From positions 10,001 to 74,000 of the forward strand of contig OX031072.1 in the NCBI GenBank assembly GCA_943736015.1: DNA of 64,000 nucleotides, written 5' to 3'. Source of the DNA: Tridacna crocea (taxonomy: Eukaryota; Mollusca; Bivalvia; Cardiida; Cardiidae). Made by a program: the position numbers and the translations under genes. Under the pieces are notes generated by a model. It was not told where the DNA came from, searched no databases, and saw only the letters and a program-made list of their open reading frames with translations. This document shows, piece by piece, positions 51,858-61,990 of this stretch. Every line of letters begins with the position of its first letter. The first letter of the stretch is position 1.

Positions 51858-52116
51858 TTAACCATGTACCACACATTCTTAGTTTTATAAATCCTGACAG
51901 ATAATGCTTCTGAAAACATCGTGGGAAAAGGAGAAAATGATGATAACCAACATTTTCTCCTTTTTCCCACAATGTTTTGTATTTTTTCGAAGAGAAATCC
52001 CATCATGTAAACAACATATTGTCATCTGCAAATGCTTTCAATTTTAACAAGTGGCTTTAAACCCCAACACAACAAATTCAATTTTAACAAGTCTACAGTT
52101 TTATCATGTGGTTGAG
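51858..52116 (+). mobile_element. Family A MITE, right arm partly duplicated
   Basis: TTAACCATGTACCACACATT, hairpin with GATAACCAACATT, ATTGTCATCTGCAAATGCTTTCA, then CAATTTTAACAAGTGGC and again TTCAATTTTAACAAGTCTAC, ATCATGTGGTTGAG. Confidence 0.85.
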
Positions 52117-52346
52117 CAATGAAGTCTTAGCAACTTATACTTTTTCCAGTGTTTTATTGACTGTACTATGTGAAAAGATTGTATTACTCGTGTCTTTGCA
52201 CGAGAGATATCTTCTTTATACACAGTATTTGGTGGTCTTGTCAACTTGGATGTAAAGTAAGAAAGAACTATGTTACCTTCTGTAGACTTATTCTTTCTTG
52301 CAGCGGACAACAGTTGAAAACATTGCAGTGAAAGGAGAAATTGTTC

Positions 52347-52490
52347 TTAACTCTTTACCAAACAACGAAATTGAGACTTTTCCAAGTTGAATGCATTTTG
52401 AAAAACGGAGAAAATGCTTGTCGGCATTTCTTCTTTTTCCACAATGCTTTTAAAGTCTTTAAAACATTGGGCTGTCTGGTGAAGAGTTGG
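52347..52490 (-). mobile_element. Family A MITE, shortened
   Basis: TTAACTCTTTACCAAACAAC, TTTTCCAAGTTGAATGCATT, AACGGAGAAAATGCTTGTCGGCATTTC, GGTGAAGAGTTGGG. Its CTGTCTGGTGAAGAG end is followed by a TTTCTCCTTTTGCTACAATG scrap. Confidence 0.75.
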
Positions 52491-52641
52491 GAGCATTTCT
52501 CCTTTTGCTACAATGTTTTTTTTACTTGTATTCATTCAGAGTTTTGATGAATTTGTTGTCTGCTGCAAGTTTGTCTCAGGAGGTAACATGTTAACTTGGT
52601 TATTTCTGAATGTGGATATCGATCAGCAAACTTGGTCAACT

Positions 52642-52659
52642 GGGAGGGGAGGGGAGGGG
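52642..52659 (+). other. G-quadruplex-type run
   Basis: GGGAGGGGAGGGGAGGGG: four G-runs with single-base loops, which meets the usual G4 pattern. Likely a simple repeat. It lies ~110 bases from the edge of the inverted duplication. Confidence 0.8.
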
Positions 52660-52767
52660 AGAGTTGGGTAAAGGGGAATTAAAAAATAAAATGCTACAGG
52701 AGATCACTCTTGAGTTCTTGATTTTATTCAAAAAACATTTTTTTGATATAATAAAATACAAAGATAC

Positions 52768-53150
52768 CAAAAGAGCCCCATGACCACTTGCCAGTGCCAA
52801 GGGAGGTAACTCAGTCCAGACAAGACTTGGTGAATTATTCCCCTTGAATGACTCTTCAACCAAGTTTGTTTATGAGCAGCTGATACCCACTGGAATTGTA
52901 ACGATGTGTTCTTACTGCACAATACAACATGTATTTCAAGTGAACTCTTGTAAAGTTTCAAGTCCTTTAGTGATAATGATGGAACACCAATGTTTCTAGA
53001 GAGAATGTATGTCTATGGGTTTGAAAGTTATGAAACCCTCTAACCAAGAAACAACCACACACAGTGTTCTGAATTCAGATTCAAAATGCAATTATTTTCC
53101 CTAAAAACCAACATTTACTTGTGCTACCATGCAAATACAAGTCTATTCGC
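52768..53150 (-). repeat. Inverted duplication, left member
   Basis: Its reverse complement aligns for about 400 bases with 57831-58263. Shared: TAGCACAAGTAAATGTTG, GAATTCAGAACACTG, CATCATTATCACTAAAGGAC, TTGTGCAGTAAGAACACATC, AAGAGTCATTCAAGGGGAAT, CAGTTACCTCCCTTG-like end. Identity is over 90% in the 58.1-kb half and lower in the other. One frame stays open in both members across LCSKNTSLQ...HSRGIIHQ, but most changes there alter the amino acid. Confidence 0.85.
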
Positions 53151-53239
53151 AGTCAAGGATATCTTGAACAGTGCTATATGACCTTTTACTTCAATGCCAG
53201 CGCACCATAAGTTTTACAACAATTTTTTTTGTAAACTTT

Positions 53240-53464
53240 TACCCCGATAAAATTTTTTGTTGGACAAGTCTAAAGACATTAGCAAAAATAAAAGCTGCCA
53301 AAACATGAAAACAAATGGAGAAAATAATTTTATAAATTTCTCCATTTGTCACAATGTTTCCCTAAACCATCACTTGCTGAAGTCAAGTCTCATCTCTGAC
53401 AATGTTTTTTAAAGTCGTCTTTCACAATGAAGACTAAAGGGATTTGTGTTTAGGTAAGGGTAAA
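53240..53464 (-). mobile_element. Family A MITE, degraded
   Basis: ATAAAATTTTTTGTTGGACAAGTC, ACATTAGCAAAAATAAAAGC, an AATGGAGAAAATAATTTTATAAATTTCTCC hairpin, TTTAGGTAAGGGT. Confidence 0.5.
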
Positions 53465-53798
53465 CATCACTACAATAATGAAAGTAAAGAACAAAATACC
53501 CATGAGTTTTTGTCAACACACTGTCCTATATACATGTTTATATAACCTGTAGCAAACCTTATACCTACATGTATTGTATTTACAGTATTAAGTTTGAGAT
53601 TTTTAACTTGAGAAAAATATTGGCAGTAATTTTTGGAAATGCACTTAGATATGAGCCTTATTGATTCATAAACCTAAAGTTTGACTGCTTAAGGCTACAA
53701 ACGGCTTCAAAGTATTTTGCCTACAGGTATTTTATTTCGAATTTTGACATAATGTTGCAATAATTGTTGAAATTGAACATGAGCATGATTCCACCTAT

Positions 53799-54027
53799 TT
53801 AACCCATTACCAAACGACAAAATTTTAGGTTTGTCCAAATTGAAAACATTTGCAGACGACAAAATAAAAGTGAATGAAAATTTGAAATTTGTTTTGTGAA
53901 GGGTAGAAAACATTGTGGGAAAAGAAGAAAATGCTGGTTACCAGCATATTCCCCTTTTCCCACAATGTTTTCTAAAGGCTTCTTTTTCAGGGGTGTCAAA
54001 AGTAGGGATTGTGTGGTAATGGGTTAA
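53799..54027 (-). mobile_element. Family A MITE, complete
   Basis: TTAACCCATTACCAAACGAC to GTGTGGTAATGGGTTAA, hairpin centred on GGTTACC. A young-looking insertion in the tandem array. Confidence 0.95.
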
Positions 54028-54329
54028 TAAACCAGAAGTCTAAATATCGGCGCAATCTGTAAAAGATGTCACACTATAAAAAGTTATAAGCAAATAAACC
54101 TTTTGCCTACATGCATATTGTATTTGGTTAAGTGTTTATGTGATATTGCAATAATTGTTGAAACTACACTAAAATATGATTCCTGGTATTTCATAAACCA
54201 GTAGTCTTTCTAACAGTCCAATCTATAAATTGCACAAAAATACAGGGCAATCAAACCTTTTGCCTACAAGTATTTTATCTATGAAATTTGGTTTTCTGTT
54301 TGATATTGCATTAATTGTTGAAACTGCAT

Positions 54330-54555
54330 TTAAATCTTTACCATACAAAAAACAGGCAGACATGTCCTCGTTGAACGCTTTTGCGGACAAATACAATTTA
54401 TACTTGGCTCAAATTATGCAATTAGTATTTGAATATGGTATGAAATATTGTGGGAAAAGGAGAAAATGCTAGGTTCTAGCATTTTCTCCTTTTACCACAA
54501 TGTTTTCAAGGGGCTTCCATCTCAGGGTCATTAAAAGTCAGTGTGGTAAAGGGTC
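54330..54555 (-). mobile_element. Family A MITE
   Basis: TTAAATCTTTACCATACAAA, a GCTTTTGCGGACAAATACAA arm, AATGCTAGGTTCTAGCATT core, GTGTGGTAAAGGGTCGA. Confidence 0.9.
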
Positions 54556-54635
54556 GAGCATAATTTCGAGGGTTTCATAAACCTGTAGTCTAATCAGAAG
54601 TCCAACCTATAAAAGGCATTAAGTTATATATGTAA

Positions 54636-54868
54636 TTGACCCTTTACCAAACAATCCCGGATTTTTACGACCCTGAGATAGAAGCCTTTTGAAAACATTG
54701 TGAGAAAATGCTGGTAACCAACATTTTCTCCTTTTCCCACAATGTTTTCTACCTTGCTGGAAACAAATTTCAATTTTTAAGTAACATTTATTTTGTCGTC
54801 TGTAAATGCTTTCAATTTGAACCAGTCTAAAATTTCGTTGTTTAGTAAAGGGTTTGGCAAAGGTTTAA
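54636..54868 (+). mobile_element. Family A MITE, left stem deleted
   Basis: TTGACCCTTTACCAAACAATCCCGG, CCTGAGATAGAAGCC, ATTGTGAGAAAATGCTGGTAACC (GGGAAAAGG lost), TCGTCTGTAAATGCTTTCAA, TAGTAAAGGGTTTGGCAAAGGTTTAA (right terminus doubled). Confidence 0.9.
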
Positions 54869-55599
54869 CATTTTACTTAAGTGTATTTTATCTACAGAGT
54901 TGATATTGCAATAATTGTGGAAACTATCATTAAGTATGATTCTTGAGGTAATATACCAGTAGGCTAAACAACAGTGGATTCTTTTCAAGGTACAAAATAA
55001 ACTGGTAATTTAACCCTTTGCCTACATGTATGTTATTCAATGAAATAAGTCCTATTTGATATTACATACTAGGTTTCCTTGTGATTCATAAACCACTCAT
55101 CAAAACAACAGATCGATTTATAAAATATACAAGCAACTTAACCTTTTACCTACATGTATTTTATTTATAAAGGTATCTTTTTCTTGATTTTGTAATAATT
55201 GCACCAAGTAGGATTCCTGATGTTTCGTATACCAGTAGTCCAAACAACAGTCATACCTATAAAAGGCATAATATGAACTGCCAATTTAACCTTTCACCTT
55301 GATGTACTTTACTCCCTGAGTTGTTATTTGATATAGCAGAAATTGTTGAAATGTACTTAATATGTATGTTTGCTAAACATCAGTCCTATCTTTAGAAGGA
55401 AGAAACTGTATCCTTTTACCTCAACATTCTATTTTTTTTTTTCTTTTTAAAGTCTTTGTTCTATTTAATGTGAAAAAAAAATGTTTTGAGTATCCCTAAG
55501 TATATTTTCATATCTTTAAACTATTATTTATCCTTTTGCTGCAATGATTTGGTATAGGACTTAAGAAGGAATGCAATGCAGACACAATGTAAATTACAT

Positions 55600-55801
55600 T
55601 TAACCCGTTCCCAAACAACAAATTTTGGACTCGTCCGAACTGACAGCATCGGCAGACAACCAATTCAGAGTCGGTACAAATTGGCTCCAGGTCTCTGATA
55701 CCGTAAAAAACACTGTGGGAAAAGGAGAAAATGCTGGTTATTTTCCAAAAGGCTTCTCCATCAGGGTTTTGAAAACAAGGGATTGTTTAGTAAAGGGTTA
55801 A
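55600..55801 (-). mobile_element. Family A MITE, right stem deleted
   Basis: TTAACCCGTTCCCAAACAAC, CATCGGCAGACAACCAATTC, CACTGTGGGAAAAGGAGAAAATGCTGGTTATTTTCC (no return arm), GATTGTTTAGTAAAGGGTTAA. Confidence 0.9.
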
Positions 55802-57120
55802 ATCAAATCATTTTTCTCCCTAACTTGCACACAAAAGTTTTGTACCAAACAGTTTTGATATTCAGTTGTCCCAAAAAATACTTCAAAGTTTAAATTCAAA
55901 ATTTTTCATCATGTAAAACTAATTTTTTCCTCGGAGGATTTGTGTAAACATCCTTGTAAAATACTGTATATAACCAACATGAATCCAGGTTAAATAAATA
56001 CAGATTTAACTTGCCTGAAGATAGTTGCTGAAGAAGAAATAGCTTATTACAATATTTCCTTTTCCTACAATATTTTTGAAAGTAGTCTAGAACAAGATGT
56101 AAGAAATTATCTGTAGGAGATAAGGGGCTAAACCCTGAACTCAAATATAAGTTTTTTAAAATATACAGAGGCAGGCATAGAATTTAAGATCAAACTGCAG
56201 TCTGTGCAGTCTGATCCTGATGTACTTTGAAAAATAATACAAATTTTGAGCTCAACACTGTATGCCTTTGTTCAAATGGAGAAAGCCGGAGACAACTACC
56301 GGTATGTACACTGAGAAGTTAAAATGGGAGAGACAGAGTTTCCATAGAAAAGGAAAATTGTACAGAAGATCAGAAACAGTGTGACAAAAGCAAAGATGGG
56401 CACATAGCCATCATTATTGACCAATATACACACATCCATATTGTTCTTTAGAAAATCAAATGCATGTCAATTCTGCTATAAAATGTTCCAGTCTATATAA
56501 ATAACAATATAAAAACATTGTGACAAAAGTAAAGGTGGATGTATAACCACCACATTTGTAAAACAGACAATCTATACTGGTGTGACAATTCAGTCCATGT
56601 CCATCCAGGAATAAATGCCCAAATTTTTCAGTGGTACACAAGAAACATTGTGACAAAGGCAAAGACAGGCACATAACCACTATTTTTGCACAATCTACAC
56701 TGTATTTATAGCACATTACTTTCTCTAAACCAAGATGATAACCACTCCAGCCCACCAACAGTATACAAACACAATCATACGAAACATTGTGACAAAAGCC
56801 TCTCAATAAATCTATCAGAAACAGTGTTTACTCGCTATAACTACCAAACATGCCCAATGTCTACACTGTAATGACATACCTCACATAGCCAAGAGAGAAA
56901 ATAAATATGAAAAACTGTGAAAAAAAAACCAACTAACACGAGACCACCTTTGGCCAACAAATTTTACCAGGGAGGCTTTTTGTTGAAACTTGCATCAGAT
57001 AAAAAATGATGAAAACCAGGCTAAGATGGTGTCTGAAAGTTTTCCCTGCCTTCAAAGATCAACAAATTTAACTAAAACTTTCTGTACTCAGTATTTTTAA
57101 AATTAAAACCTCCACAAAGA
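55802..57120. other. No supported gene; family B scrap and local repeats
   Basis: A family B core at 56185-56235 (TTTAAGATCAAACTGCAG / CTGTGCAGTCTGATCCTGAT). Between 56380 and 56800 the string AACATTGTGACAAAAG(C/T)AAAGNNGG with ACATAACCACNATTTTTG recurs four times about 120 bases apart, a faint tandem repeat. A 116-codon minus frame over it is not convincing. Confidence 0.5.
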
Positions 57121-57349
57121 TTAACCCTTTCCCAAACAATCCCTGGTTTTTACGGGAAAGGAATAGAAGCCTTTTGGACACATTGTGGGAAAAGGAGAAA
57201 ATGCTGGTAACCAGCATTTTCTCCTTTTCCCACAATGTTTTCTACTCTATCATATAGAAAAATCATCTTTTAAGCAACTGTTAATTTGTCATCGGCAAAA
57301 TGCTTTGAATTTGGTCTGGTCCAAAATTTGCCGTTTGGGAAAGGGTTAA
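57121..57349 (+). mobile_element. Family A MITE, best reference copy
   Basis: TTAA; CCCTTTCCCAAACAATCCC; TGGTTTTTACGGGAAAGGAA; GAAGCCTTTTGGACAC; a perfect palindrome 57182-57235 (stem GTGGGAAAAGGAGAAAATGC, centre TGGTAACCA, no unpaired loop); TTCTACTCTATCATATAG; GTCATCGGCAAAATGCTTTG; TTTGGTCTGGTCC; GGGAAAGGG; TTAA. The ends are mirror images for 15 bases. There is no coding capacity. Mobilisation would need a piggyBac-type transposase in trans. Hairpin RNA from this copy would resemble a miRNA precursor in length. Confidence 0.95.
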
Positions 57350-57830
57350 GTTTAGTCCAAATTGTCACAAAAAGCACTACAGCAACATTTCTGCAGCATT
57401 GCATTCCTTCACATTGCCTAGTTTTCTTTTTTCGAGATTAGAGAGGACACTTTTTCAATTTTCAGTTATTCATTGATGCAATATTACACTGGTACTATTT
57501 TTTTTGTTAACATATTCTGTACTGCAGAATTCTGATCACTTAATGTAAGTTTTATCTTATTCATTTATCCAATTTAAAGTCATTCTGTAACATTTATTTA
57601 CAGGAAAATGTAGAGTATGTTCCATATTTAGAATTTATCCTATTACATAAAAAGTCTTCCTTACCTTCTTTACGGTTTGCATCAGGTTTTAAACTTGCTG
57701 CATAGGCCAGTGTGTTTGAGTTAACAGAAGTAATTATTGTAAAAGATACATGTATAAATAGCATTAAAATGTGGTCATAAGCACTGTTTGCAAATACACA
57801 TACACTGATCTACATTCAAACAGGGATATA

Positions 57831-58263
57831 GCACAAGCAAATGTTGATTCCTAAAGCAAATAATTACACCTTGAACCCAAATTCAGAACACTGGGTGCAG
57901 ATGTCTCAAGACCAGATTGAATCAAAGTCATTTCCAGTCAACACCATAGAGATACATAAACTCCACAGTACTACAACAAGTACAGAGGTTTTCCTCGTGA
58001 ACTTCCCCGTTTTATACTGCTGGTCCACATTGGCTCATACATCATTATCACCAAAGGACTCTACTTCCTCACAAGAGCTCACTATAAAATACACATTGTT
58101 ATTGTGCAGTAAGAACACATCATTACAATCCCAGTGGGAATCAGCTACCCATACACAAACTTGGTTAAAGAGTCATTCAAGGGGAATAATTCACCAAAAG
58201 TCTTGTCTGGACTGAGTTACCTCCCTTGACACTGGCAAGTGGTCATGGGGCCCTCTTGGTTCC
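57831..58263 (+). repeat. Inverted duplication, right member
   Basis: Partner of 52768-53150, 4.7 kb away and opposite. A 124-codon frame runs 57841-58215 but has no known domain, and its counterpart is interrupted. It ends in GAGTTACCTCCCTTGACACTGGCAAGTGGTC. The two copies could be parts of a larger transposon or of paralogous transcripts. Confidence 0.85.
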
Positions 58264-58494
58264 TAGAATTTTGACACCAACCAACAATACCCAAATACTA
58301 CACATAGTTATTAAGAGATGGCAACAGGTAACCAGCACATACATTTCCAACATTTTTTTCCCATAAAAGTTAATTACAAAGTGTCCAAACTATAAATTTG
58401 ATTTACAGAATACTTTGCACTTGAGTATTTCAATCCAAAACAAGGACACACAGATTTGAGATAATCTTCACTGGCAGTTAAATATTTGACAAAT

Positions 58495-58690
58495 TAAGTC
58501 TTTACTGTACAACAAAATTTTGGATCCTTCCGAACTTGGAGGAAACATTGCAGATGATCAAAGTGGCTCAAATGAAGGAAACACTTTTTGAAAGGGTAGA
58601 AAACTTTGACGACAAAATGCTGGTATTCACATTTCCTCCTTTTTACACAGAGTTGTCCAGATTTTTCTACATCTATCTCAGAGCCAATAC
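58495..58690 (-). mobile_element. Family A MITE, degraded
   Basis: TTAAGTCTTTACTGTACAAC, TTGGATCCTTCCGAACTTGG, GCAGATGATCAAAGTGGC, AATGCTGGTATTCACATTTCC. Confidence 0.65.
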
Positions 58691-58876
58691 AACATGGAAC
58701 TGTTTGATAAAGAAGAACTCTACAAAGAAGCTTTCTCCTAATTGATCTTAAACATTAAATATTTTTGTTCATCAAACTGCTATAGAGGTAAATTGTAGCT
58801 CTTTTTTATCTATCATTAAAGTGCTGGTTAACACATTGCCATCTCTGTTACATATAGAACATATTTATATACAAGT

Positions 58877-59094
58877 TTAACTCTTTACCTAACAACAAAT
58901 ATTTGGACTGGACCAAATTCAAAGCATCTGCAGATAACAAATCAAATCCCATTAATGACTTAGAAAGCATTGAAAGTATTGTGGGAAAAGGGGAAAATGC
59001 TGGTCACCAGCATTTTCTCCTTCTACCACAATGTTTTCCACAGGCTTTTTTTCTCAGGGTTGTTAAAAGTTGGGCTCGTGTGGTAAAGAGTTAA
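58877..59094 (-). mobile_element. Family A MITE, complete
   Basis: TTAACTCTTTACCTAACAAC, ATCTGCAGATAACAAATCAA, core around GGTCACC, GTGTGGTAAAGAGTTAA. Both ends have CTCTTT/AAAGAG. Confidence 0.9.
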
Positions 59095-59099
59095 CCTGT

Positions 59100-59690
59100 T
59101 ACCTTCTGTAGACAATTTGTTGCCTTGTGCAACAGGCTACTAAAGAAGACATTATGACAAAATGATAAATTGCTTGTAGCCATTAGTTATCTTTGTCATA
59201 ATGTTTTCCCTCAAACAATATTTTTTGACAATAATCCTTACTTTATAAGGATGTTTCTGTAATTGTCAATTGAAAATTGATTTCTTCAGAAGATAACAAG
59301 TTTATGGCTTTCCCCCCTGAAGCTTCTGGTCAACATGGCATACATGTACTTTTTTTTTTTTGTTAGATTATTGAGAGTTTATAGAGATTCAATAATTTCT
59401 TTAAATGTCTATCTAAAAAGTTTCTGTTCATACCTCTATTACTTTTTTGTAAAGGGAGGTAACAATAATCTCCCTTTGAATGAGGATATAGTGATTTTAG
59501 AATAGAAAATGATCATTCTATGAAGGCAGAAACCTCTAAAAGAAGGATGCTGCAATATGCATATTTTCCAGAGTAAAATTACAGTAGAAATAGATGTTCC
59601 ACTTCAGGGTAGGAATAACTTTAAACAAATCTTTAACAACCATTTATGTACAGCTGTTATGGTGAACCTCTTTTCCATACACAGAGCAAA
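59100..59690. other. No supported gene
   Basis: A loose hairpin (ACATTATGACAAAATGATAA...TTATCTTTGTCATAATGTTT, 59150-59210) resembles a decayed TTAA-MITE core. Otherwise unassigned. Confidence 0.4.
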
Positions 59691-59694
59691 GAGT

Positions 59695-59917
59695 TTAACC
59701 CTTTACCACATAGCAAAATTTTAGATTTGTCCAGACAGAGGGAATTAAAACAAGACAGTTTAAATGATTTGTAACTGACCATATTTCCTCTTACATGAAT
59801 AGAAAACAGTGTGGAAAAAGAATAAAGCACTTCCAGCATTTTCTCCTTTTCCCAAAATGTTTTCTAAAAACTCTCTGCAGTTCGATAAAGATGGGATTGT
59901 TTAGAGAAAGGTTTACC
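59695..59917 (-). mobile_element. Family A MITE, degraded centre
   Basis: TTAACCCTTTACCACATAGC, TTAGATTTGTCCAGACAGAG, then GAAAACAGTGTGGAAAAAGA, CCAGCATTTTCTCCTTTTCC, GGGATTGTTTAGAGAAAGGTTTA. Confidence 0.8.
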
Positions 59918-59944
59918 CTTTTTTTGCAAAATACCATTATTTTG

Positions 59945-60020
59945 GTGAACAGACAAGATCTAGATCAGATTAATATCACATGCTGTCTGATCTTAGATCT
60001 ACACTATCCGACATTGAGAC
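59945..60020 (+). mobile_element. Family B core fragment
   Basis: ACAAGATCTAGATCAGATTA / TGTCTGATCTTAGATCTACACTATCCG. Confidence 0.55.
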
Positions 60021-60277
60021 CAGACCAGCATTTCACTGCAATGTATCAATCTCTCCTCACTCTATCAATACAAATCAAAATGTCATTCACTGACCCTCAT
60101 CAAAAAATGTTGACAATGCATAACATGCATCTGTAGCTTTTTTCAAAATTTTTTGTTGTTTCAATATATGGCTATTACCAAACTTTGAACGCTGTACATA
60201 CATGGTTTGACATCACTCAACCTTGTAACAGAAATCTATAAAACTCAAACAAAGGTCAAATACACATGACATGACAA

Positions 60278-60704
60278 GCTTTTTACCAAACAACAAAATT
60301 TTAGACTTATCAAAATTTAAAGCATTTGTAGACAGCAAAATAAACATGACTTAACCCTTTACTCCAAAGATACCCATTTCTACACATTGCTTGTAGGAGC
60401 CTTTGAAAAACATTGTGGCAAAAGGTGAAATCACCTTTTAACACAGTTTTCTATGCTATCAAAAGATGTCATATACACATTAGAAACTGCTTCATCCTTG
60501 CTGTTATTTAGGGTCAATTAGAGATAACATAGAAATGCCTTATTGGGTAAAGGGTTAATAATTGTGACTTGATTTTAAAAGAAAAAACCTTGTGGGGAAA
60601 GGAGAAAATGCTAGTTATCATCATTTTCTCCTTTTCCCAAAATTATTTCAAAAGGCTTCTATCACAGAGTCATGAAAACCAGGGATTGTTTGGTAAAGAG
60701 TTAA
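60278..60704 (-). mobile_element. Family A MITE (outer) with another copy inside
   Basis: TTTTTACCAAACAACAAAAT and GCATTTGTAGACAGCAAAAT run to 60350. After the inner element: AAACCTTGTGGGGAAAGGAG, GTTATCATCATTTTCTCC, CCAGGGATTGTTTGGTAAAGAGTTAA. The two parts make one copy of normal length. Confidence 0.9.
60351..60558 (+). mobile_element. Family A-related MITE (inner)
   Basis: TTAACCCTTTACTCCAAAGA, AGGAGCCTTTGAAAAACATT, a short AAAGGTGAAATCACCTTTT hairpin, TTATTGGGTAAAGGGTTAA. Flanked by TTAA on both sides within the older copy. Confidence 0.9.
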
Positions 60705-60919
60705 ATCTTTACAGCAAGATAAAGTTTCCGACTTGTCCAAAGTAGAAGTGTTTGTAGAGAGCAAAATTAATGTGATTCAAAATTGACATTAAACTTTTCA
60801 AGGCTAGATATCATTATTGGGAAAAAAACAAAACTGACGGTTACCAGCATTTTGTCTTATTCCCACAATGTTTTTATCACCTTATGTGTTATTCAAACTC
60901 AGGATTGTTTGATAAAGAG
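60701..60919 (-). mobile_element. Family A MITE sharing TTAA with the previous one
   Basis: TTAAATCTTTACAGCAAGAT, CGACTTGTCCAAAGTAGAAG, GGTTACCAGCATTTTGTCTT, TCAGGATTGTTTGATAAAGAGA. Confidence 0.8.
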
Positions 60920-61252
60920 AGAGCCCATTACTATACACGTAATTTCTAAACGAACAGAAAACTTTTAAGATTTGAGAAAAGTTGAAAAATGATGCTTTTC
61001 AACAGTATGGAAAAACAGAATTTGCCTCTGACAAACAATTGCTTCTTTTCCCACAGTAATTTCAAACCTTGTCAAGTTCAAGAATAGAACAAGTCGTACA
61101 GTATCAGCATGGACCCATTTCAGTGATGGATGACCTTATCAAACCATCCAGTAAAATAGATAAATCATTCGAATTCTAGTCATATGATTTCGAAAACAAT
61201 GATGCAGATTGAGATATTGTTCACAATTCACAATTTCTCAACTTGCCATCTA

Positions 61253-61492
61253 TTAACCCATCCCCAAATGACAAATTTCAGACTCTTCTTAACAGAAAGA
61301 GTATGCAGATGAAAATTTTCAAAAATCAAATTTATATTTGATAAAAATGACAGAAATTTCTCCAATACAGGAGAAAACACTGAGAAAGGGAGAAATAACT
61401 CTTTATGAAAAATATTTCTTTTTCCCAAAGTGTTTTCAACAGACTTTTACCACAGACATGTAAAAACATGGGTTTGATTGGGAATGGGTTAA
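61253..61492 (-). mobile_element. Family A MITE, old
   Basis: TTAACCCATCCCCAAATGAC, TATGCAGATGAAAATTTTC, weak hairpin around AACTCTTTATGAAAAATATT, GATTGGGAATGGGTTAA. CCCATCCCC mirrors GGGAATGGG imperfectly. Confidence 0.8.
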
Positions 61493-61737
61493 CGGTCTAT
61501 ACAGTATATTCGACTTTTATAATGTATCTATGAAAAAAAAACAGTTACATCATTAGCATAATTCAACACCTATTATAATATTACATCATTAGCACAGTTT
61601 TACATCCATTATAATGTATTCAACAAATATTGTGTCAAATGGAGAACTTCCTTATAAGGTTAAGCAGTTTCTCCACCTATCACAGTGTTTGCTTGTCTGT
61701 TTGTAAAGGTAAAATTTATGAAACCATTAATATCTAG

Positions 61738-61957
61738 ATATTTCTAGGGAGAAGTTGTATTGAAAATATTGCTAGATTACTCCATTTACTACGGTGTTTT
61801 GCTCTTATTTCAGTCATTCACCTGCATTTGCGGCTTTGTTCATATCTGGGTATTTCTAGGAGATATTGTATTGAAAATATTGCAAGATTACTCCATTTAC
61901 CATGGCACTTTGGTTCCTTTTTCAGTTTTTCACCTGCATTTGCTGCTTTGTTCTGAG
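61738..61957 (+). repeat. Two tandem units of ~110 bp
   Basis: TATTTCTAGGNAGANNTTGTATTGAAAATATTGC, AGATTACTCCATTTAC and CACCTGCATTTGC occur at 61738-61843 and 61849-61957. About 88% identical by eye. Confidence 0.85.
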
Positions 61958-61990
61958 TCTGAGGACTAACAAATGCTAATGATGTAGTAA

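Larger units (their letters stand above)
53690..55430. repeat. Decayed tandem array, unit ~125-155 bp, about eight copies
   Basis: The anchor CCTTTTGCCTACATGTATTTTATTT recurs near 53716, 54102, 54257, 54870, 55015, 55142, 55290 and 55410. It is followed by GATATTGCAATAATTGTTGAAA, AAGTATGATTCCTG, TTCATAAACCAGTAGTCTAAACAACAGTCC and TATAAAAGGCATAA. Three family A MITEs interrupt it (53799, 54330, 54636). Copies have diverged well, so the array is old. Confidence 0.85.

Noticed and set aside
57841-58215. 124-codon plus frame as a gene
   Set aside because: Its inverted partner is interrupted, and the changes between them are mostly non-synonymous.
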